From NCBI GenBank assembly GCA_903930095.1, contig CAIYXE010000204.1, positions 1 to 8,042 of the forward strand: 8,042 bases of DNA, in the 5' to 3' direction. Below, one piece after another: positions 6,452 to 8,042 of the stretch (its first letter is position 1; each line of letters opens with the position of its first letter). Below the pieces are notes generated by a model. It saw nothing but the letters and a program-made list of their open reading frames with translations. It made no database searches and was not told the DNA's origin. The DNA comes from an uncultured Hyphomicrobiales bacterium (GTDB taxonomy: Bacteria > Pseudomonadota > Alphaproteobacteria > Rhizobiales > Aestuariivirgaceae). A program made the translations under genes and the position numbers.

Positions 6452-7537
6452 ATGGACGCAATGGTGCACAGGCGCGATTACAGCCTCACGGGGCGCGACG
6501 GTCGGCTTGCCGTCGACAGGGGCCTTGCCGCCGCCGAGTGGTATCACACCGACGTGCCGCGCAAGGACATGAAGTCGCTGATGCAGCGCTCAGACATGCC
6601 CGCGATCCGTGACACGGTCATCTGGCTGGGGCTGATGGTGGTCTTTGCAGCGGCAGCCTGCTGGCTTTATCCCTCGCTATGGTCAATCCCGCTGTTGCTT
6701 GCCTATGGCGTGCTCTACGGCTCTGCCTCCGACTCGCGCTGGCACGAGTGCAGCCACGGCACCGCCTTCCGTACACAGTGGATGAACCAGTGGGTCTACC
6801 AGATCGCCTGCTTCATGATCATGCGCAATCCTGTTACCTGGCGCTGGAGCCACACACGACACCACACCGACACCTACATCGTCGGTCGCGACCCCGAAAT
6901 CGCCGTGATGCGCCCGCCCGTGCTGTTCAAGCTGGTTCTCAATACCTTTGGCATACTGGACAGCTTCGATGCCATGACGAAGATGCTCTGGCACGCCGTT
7001 ACGGGAAGCCTCACCACGGACGAGCAGACATATGTGCCCGAGTCCGAATGGTCGAAGGCAATCTCCGTGGCGCGCGTCTGGTTCCTGATCTATGCCGCCA
7101 CCATCGCGCTCACCGTCTATCTGCAGTCATGGCTGCCGATGCTGCTCGTCGGCACACCGCGCCTTTACGGCGCATGGCACCACATCATGACGGGCCTGCT
7201 CCAGCACGGCGGCCTTGCAGACAACGTGCTCGACCACCGCATGAACTCGCGCACGGTCTACATGAACCCGATCTCGCGCTTCATCTACTGGAACATGAAC
7301 TATCACATCGAGCACCACATGTTCCCCATGGTGCCCTACCACGCCCTGCCCCGCCTTCACGCGCTGATCAAGTCAGACCTTCCAGAGCCCTCGCCATCGC
7401 AATGGGCAGCCTACAAGGAAATCGTCCCCGCATGGCGCCGCCAGCTCCAGGGCCAGGATTACTTCCTGCTGCGCGCGCTGCCGCCGACAGCCCGGCCGTA
7501 CCGCCCGGAACTTCACACCGATGCCATGAATGCCTAG
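6452..7537 (+). CDS. mocD: MocD-like membrane di-iron oxygenase (fatty acid desaturase superfamily)
   Basis: The 361-residue integral membrane protein has the three histidine boxes of the desaturase/hydroxylase superfamily: HECSH (98-102), HTRHH (134-138) and HIEHH (285-289), with extra histidines at 252 and 262 that may complete the di-iron site. Hydrophobic stretches lie at about 55-92 and 205-235. The segment around MIMRNPVTWRWSHTRHH then VGRDPEIAV resembles the rhizobial proteins annotated as hydrocarbon oxygenase MocD. Family knowledge: MocD, with ferredoxin MocE and reductase MocF, is needed to catabolise the rhizopine 3-O-methyl-scyllo-inosamine. The cyclitol-type transporter and IolG/IolI-like genes next door make an O-demethylase role more likely here than lipid desaturation, but that is inference. 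AAGGAGAG lies 5 bases before the ATG. No electron-transfer partner gene is visible. Its stop overlaps that of a transposase remnant on the other strand. Confidence 0.85.
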   Translation: MDAMVHRRDYSLTGRDGRLAVDRGLAAAEWYHTDVPRKDMKSLMQRSDMPAIRDTVIWLGLMVVFAAAACWLYPSLWSIPLLLAYGVLYGSASDSRWHECSHGTAFRTQWMNQWVYQIACFMIMRNPVTWRWSHTRHHTDTYIVGRDPEIAVMRPPVLFKLVLNTFGILDSFDAMTKMLWHAVTGSLTTDEQTYVPESEWSKAISVARVWFLIYAATIALTVYLQSWLPMLLVGTPRLYGAWHHIMTGLLQHGGLADNVLDHRMNSRTVYMNPISRFIYWNMNYHIEHHMFPMVPYHALPRLHALIKSDLPEPSPSQWAAYKEIVPAWRRQLQGQDYFLLRALPPTARPYRPELHTDAMNA

Positions 7538-7873
7538 CTTTGGAACCTCAACAGGTTGTCCTGCGTCCAGGGGAACCGGCTGACGGGTGGTTGCGGGTTT
7601 AGGCTGCCGTGTGGCCTGTGCCAATTGTACCTGTGAAGCTAGATGGGCAGTTCGGCAGAGCGTTCGCGGGAGTCCGCATATGTTCTGGCGTAGGCCCATT
7701 CGCGAAGCGCGGTCTGGATGAAGCGTTCCGCCTTTCCGTTGGTCTGGGGCGTATGGCCTGGTGCGGATGTGGCCGATCTTGAAGCGCCTGCAGGCTGCGG
7801 CGAAGTCATGAGACTTGTAGCAGGAGCCGTTGCCGGTCATCACCCGCTCGATCACAACGCCGAGGGAACTGTC
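7534..7873 (-). pseudogene. IS481-type transposase remnant, multiply inactivated
   Basis: Only the C-terminal part of a DDE/rve-domain transposase remains. Read from the right, the pieces are VIERVMTGNGSCYKS, AAACRRFKIGHIRTRPY, then after a frame change PQTNGKAERFIQTALREWAY, and after a stop LHRYNWHRPHGSL and DNLLR before a final TAG at 7534-7536. These are the conserved blocks of IS481-family enzymes. Three lesions are visible: the family motif TDNGS reads TGNGS (codon 7832-7834, loss of a catalytic Asp); the frame shifts near 7750, apparently by loss of two bases; and an amber codon at 7639-7641 stands where Trp is usual. The N-terminal half and both terminal inverted repeats are not recognisable. 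It cannot encode an active transposase. Confidence 0.85.
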
Positions 7874-8042
7874 GTAGTGGTACTGGATCTCGGCCTGCAG
7901 GTAGAAGACGCGCAGGGGCTGCGGCGGCGTGAAGCCGAGGAACGGCACGCCGGCCGCCATGTGGGCGAGCAGGCTGATGAGGAAGTCGCTCTTCCCCACC
8001 TTCGGGGCTCCGCCCAGAACCAGCAGCCCTCCCGGCGTCAGC
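7874..8042 (-). pseudogene. Fragment of a RecA/AAA-type ATPase gene joined to the IS remnant
   Basis: From the right edge the minus strand reads GGLLVLGGAPKVGKSDF, a Walker A loop (GAPKVGKS), followed by HMAAGVPFLGFTPPQPLRVF and YLQAEIQYHY. This resembles RecA/RepA-like AAA ATPases found on plasmids, phages and islands of alphaproteobacteria. The similarity ends at about 7874, where transposase sequence begins in the same frame, so everything after the first strand following Walker A (including any Walker B) is gone. The upstream part lies outside the window. Whether the intact start survives there, and whether the chimera is expressed, cannot be seen. It is called a pseudogene because of the truncation. 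Confidence 0.7.

Noticed and set aside
6679..7602. Second plus-strand frame overlapping the MocD-like gene
   Set aside because: It is an out-of-frame shadow rich in Arg, Ala, Pro and His. The 6452 frame has the histidine boxes and a good ribosome site.
7534..8042. A single new protein spanning the minus strand at the right edge
   Set aside because: The two halves match unrelated families, and the frame after 7751 is a frameshifted tail without similarity, so it is a junction of truncated genes.
1..8042. CRISPR array, tRNA or rRNA genes
   Set aside because: No regularly spaced direct repeats and no tRNA- or rRNA-like sequence were seen.

Overview
The window looks like chromosome or megaplasmid DNA of an alphaproteobacterium, probably Rhizobiales/Hyphomicrobiales. 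The DNA is GC-rich with strong purine-rich ribosome binding sites. The gene content (CUT2-class sugar ABC transporter, TIM-barrel isomerase, Gfo/Idh/MocA dehydrogenase, MocD-like membrane oxygenase) is typical of the cyclitol and rhizopine catabolic loci of rhizobia. The assignment rests on protein family resemblance only.

Layout. Positions 1-6319 carry seven genes, all on the minus strand. In transcription order they are: a LacI-family regulator (6319-5291); a TIM-barrel isomerase resembling IolI/MocC (5112-4282); a periplasmic sugar/cyclitol-binding protein (4172-3225); its permease (3080-2004, GTG start); a single-domain ABC ATPase (2007-1228, ATGA overlap with the permease); a divergent PanB-family protein (1180-362); and the N-terminal 100 residues of an inositol-dehydrogenase-like oxidoreductase (300-1), which continues out of the window. 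Divergent from the regulator on the plus strand is a histidine-box membrane di-iron enzyme (6452-7537) that resembles MocD, the rhizopine oxygenase component. From 7534 to 8042 lies debris: the 5' part of a RecA/AAA-type ATPase gene joined in frame to a remnant of an IS481-type transposase that carries several inactivating changes.

Regulation. Two 15-bp partial palindromes of the form TGAyAGATT--ATCA, identical at 12 of 15 positions, lie at 5266-5280 (in front of the transporter operon) and 6367-6381 (between the regulator and the oxygenase gene). Each lies inside a plausible promoter. They are good candidates for the operators of the LacI-type protein, tying the divergent oxygenase and the transporter operon into one regulon. 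A perfect 12-bp hairpin follows the binding-protein gene and probably keeps its mRNA in excess over the permease and ATPase.

Working model (inference). The transporter imports a cyclitol such as a rhizopine or an O-methyl-inositol. The MocD-like enzyme removes a methyl group oxidatively, and the dehydrogenase and TIM-barrel isomerase feed the ring into inositol catabolism. The least explained part is the PanB-like protein, which keeps the PanB fold signature but has lost the metal- and substrate-binding residues of the E. coli enzyme. No ferredoxin or reductase partner for the MocD-like enzyme is present. The DNA just beyond its stop codon is rearranged by the IS/ATPase junction, so partner genes may have been lost or lie elsewhere.
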